Positions 5,320 to 5,710 of a DNA stretch of 5,710 nt are shown piece by piece. Both the position numbers and the translations under genes were made by a program. Below the pieces are notes generated by a model that worked only from the letters and a program-made list of their open reading frames with translations, made no database searches and was not told the origin of the DNA. This DNA is from Nitrososphaeraceae archaeon (lineage in GTDB: Archaea > Thermoproteota > Nitrososphaeria > Nitrososphaerales > Nitrososphaeraceae), in assembly GCA_025922715.1 (NCBI GenBank), contig JAICHH010000119.1, positions 1 through 5,710 of the forward strand, written 5' to 3'. The first letter of the stretch is position 1; the number at the start of each line of letters is the position of its first letter.

Positions 5320-5396
5320 TGAAAAAAATAAGTAGTTTGATAGGATTAAATTATCTTTTTATATATTTACTATTAAAGGAAGTCGATGTTCATTGA
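5319..5396 (+). other. 25-codon open frame bridging nuoA and nuoB
   Basis: An ATG overlaps the nuoA stop (TAATG), and the frame closes with a TGA that overlaps the nuoB TTG start (TTGA). The product would be a hydrophobic 25-residue peptide starting MKKISSLIGLNYLFIYLLL. Both overlaps look like translational coupling. However, the predicted nuoB TATA box lies within it and accounts for its Phe/Ile/Tyr codons, so it may be a chance frame in AT-rich spacer. Confidence 0.2.
5356..5368 (+). promoter_or_regulatory. Predicted TATA box before nuoB
   Basis: TTTTTATATATTT lies in the 73-base gap between nuoA and nuoB, centred about 31 bases before the TTG chosen for nuoB. It would give a start near 5389 and a leader of only a few bases. 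It suggests nuoB can be transcribed separately from nuoA. A polar AT-rich spacer without function is the alternative. Confidence 0.45.
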
Positions 5397-5710
5397 TTAA
5401 GGATCTTATTAATCCAACAAATTTTAACTTGATGGTAAGTAAAGTTAGTGATGTTTTAGTAGGGGCTTTAGATAAACCATTAGGCTATGCAATTAATTGG
5501 GGAAGAATCTGGTCTCTCTGGCCAGTTCATCTTGAAACTGCATGTTGTAGTGTAGAATTTGGTGCTACATCTAGTCCTCGCTATGATTGTGAGAGGTTTG
5601 GAATTATCGAAGCTTTTGGTTCTCTAAGACAATGTGATTTAATAGTTGTTCAAGGTACTGTAACTAGAAAGATGGCTCCAAGATTGAGAATGGTATACGA
5701 TCAAATGCCA
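5393..5710 (+). CDS. nuoB: Complex I subunit B (iron-sulfur cluster N2 subunit), partial
   Basis: The first 106 residues are present and the gene runs off the right edge. NuoB (PSST) holds the terminal 4Fe-4S cluster N2 that passes electrons to quinone at the membrane interface. The sequence GYAINWGRIWSLWPVHLETA leads into Cys51-Cys52, the adjacent pair of cluster ligands; the other two ligands lie beyond the window. PRYDCERFG (62-70), LRQCDLIVVQGTVTRKMAP (78-96) and YDQMP (102-106) are all family signatures. Cys66 and Cys81 are extra and are not expected to be ligands. The start is taken as TTG 5393, giving MIKDLINPTN before the core, with AAGGAAGT 10 bases upstream and a TATA box further up. 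ATG 5432 is the alternative and gives a 13-residue shorter protein. An ATG at 5386 is out of frame and stops after four codons. Confidence 0.93.
   Translation, partial: MIKDLINPTNFNLMVSKVSDVLVGALDKPLGYAINWGRIWSLWPVHLETACCSVEFGATSSPRYDCERFGIIEAFGSLRQCDLIVVQGTVTRKMAPRLRMVYDQMP

Overview
The window looks like chromosomal DNA of an AT-rich archaeon, most probably a thaumarchaeote (Nitrososphaerota, ammonia-oxidizing archaea). Four things point there: an archaeal RpoN (Rpb10-type) subunit next to enolase, a geranylgeranyl-reductase family flavoprotein, NuoA and NuoB sequences of the thaumarchaeal kind, and TATA-box promoters placed for leaderless or near-leaderless transcripts. The low GC content fits lineages such as Nitrosocosmicus, but the genus is a guess. 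I see no phage, IS or CRISPR signature.

Left part (1-1652, minus strand): a compact operon read right to left, rpoN, then eno, then a gene of which only the first 52 codons lie in the window. By archaeal gene order the last is probably rpsB (ribosomal protein S2). Its N-terminus is acidic and built from a near-perfect 69-bp (23-residue) tandem repeat that runs off the window edge.

Middle (1653-3634): a tRNA-Leu(GAG) gene on the plus strand converges on a 42-codon minus-strand gene for a Cys/His-rich, zinc-finger-like microprotein. Next come a ferritin-like four-helix protein and an unrecognised 178-residue protein, both on plus. A Bcp/PrxQ-type peroxiredoxin on minus lacks the usual resolving cysteine.

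Right part (3635-5710, plus strand): a geranylgeranyl-reductase family flavoprotein, then nuoA and the start of nuoB, the beginning of a respiratory complex I cluster. The flavoprotein shares a short divergent promoter region with the peroxiredoxin. Its position beside the quinone-reducing complex suggests a role in saturating isoprenoid chains, either of membrane lipids or of menaquinone; this is inference.

Several genes (rpoN, the microprotein, the 178-residue protein, nuoA, nuoB) start with GTG or TTG. For four of them a TATA-like box sits about 25-31 bp upstream of that codon, so leaderless initiation at non-ATG codons seems common here. The flavoprotein gene is the clearest Shine-Dalgarno-led exception.
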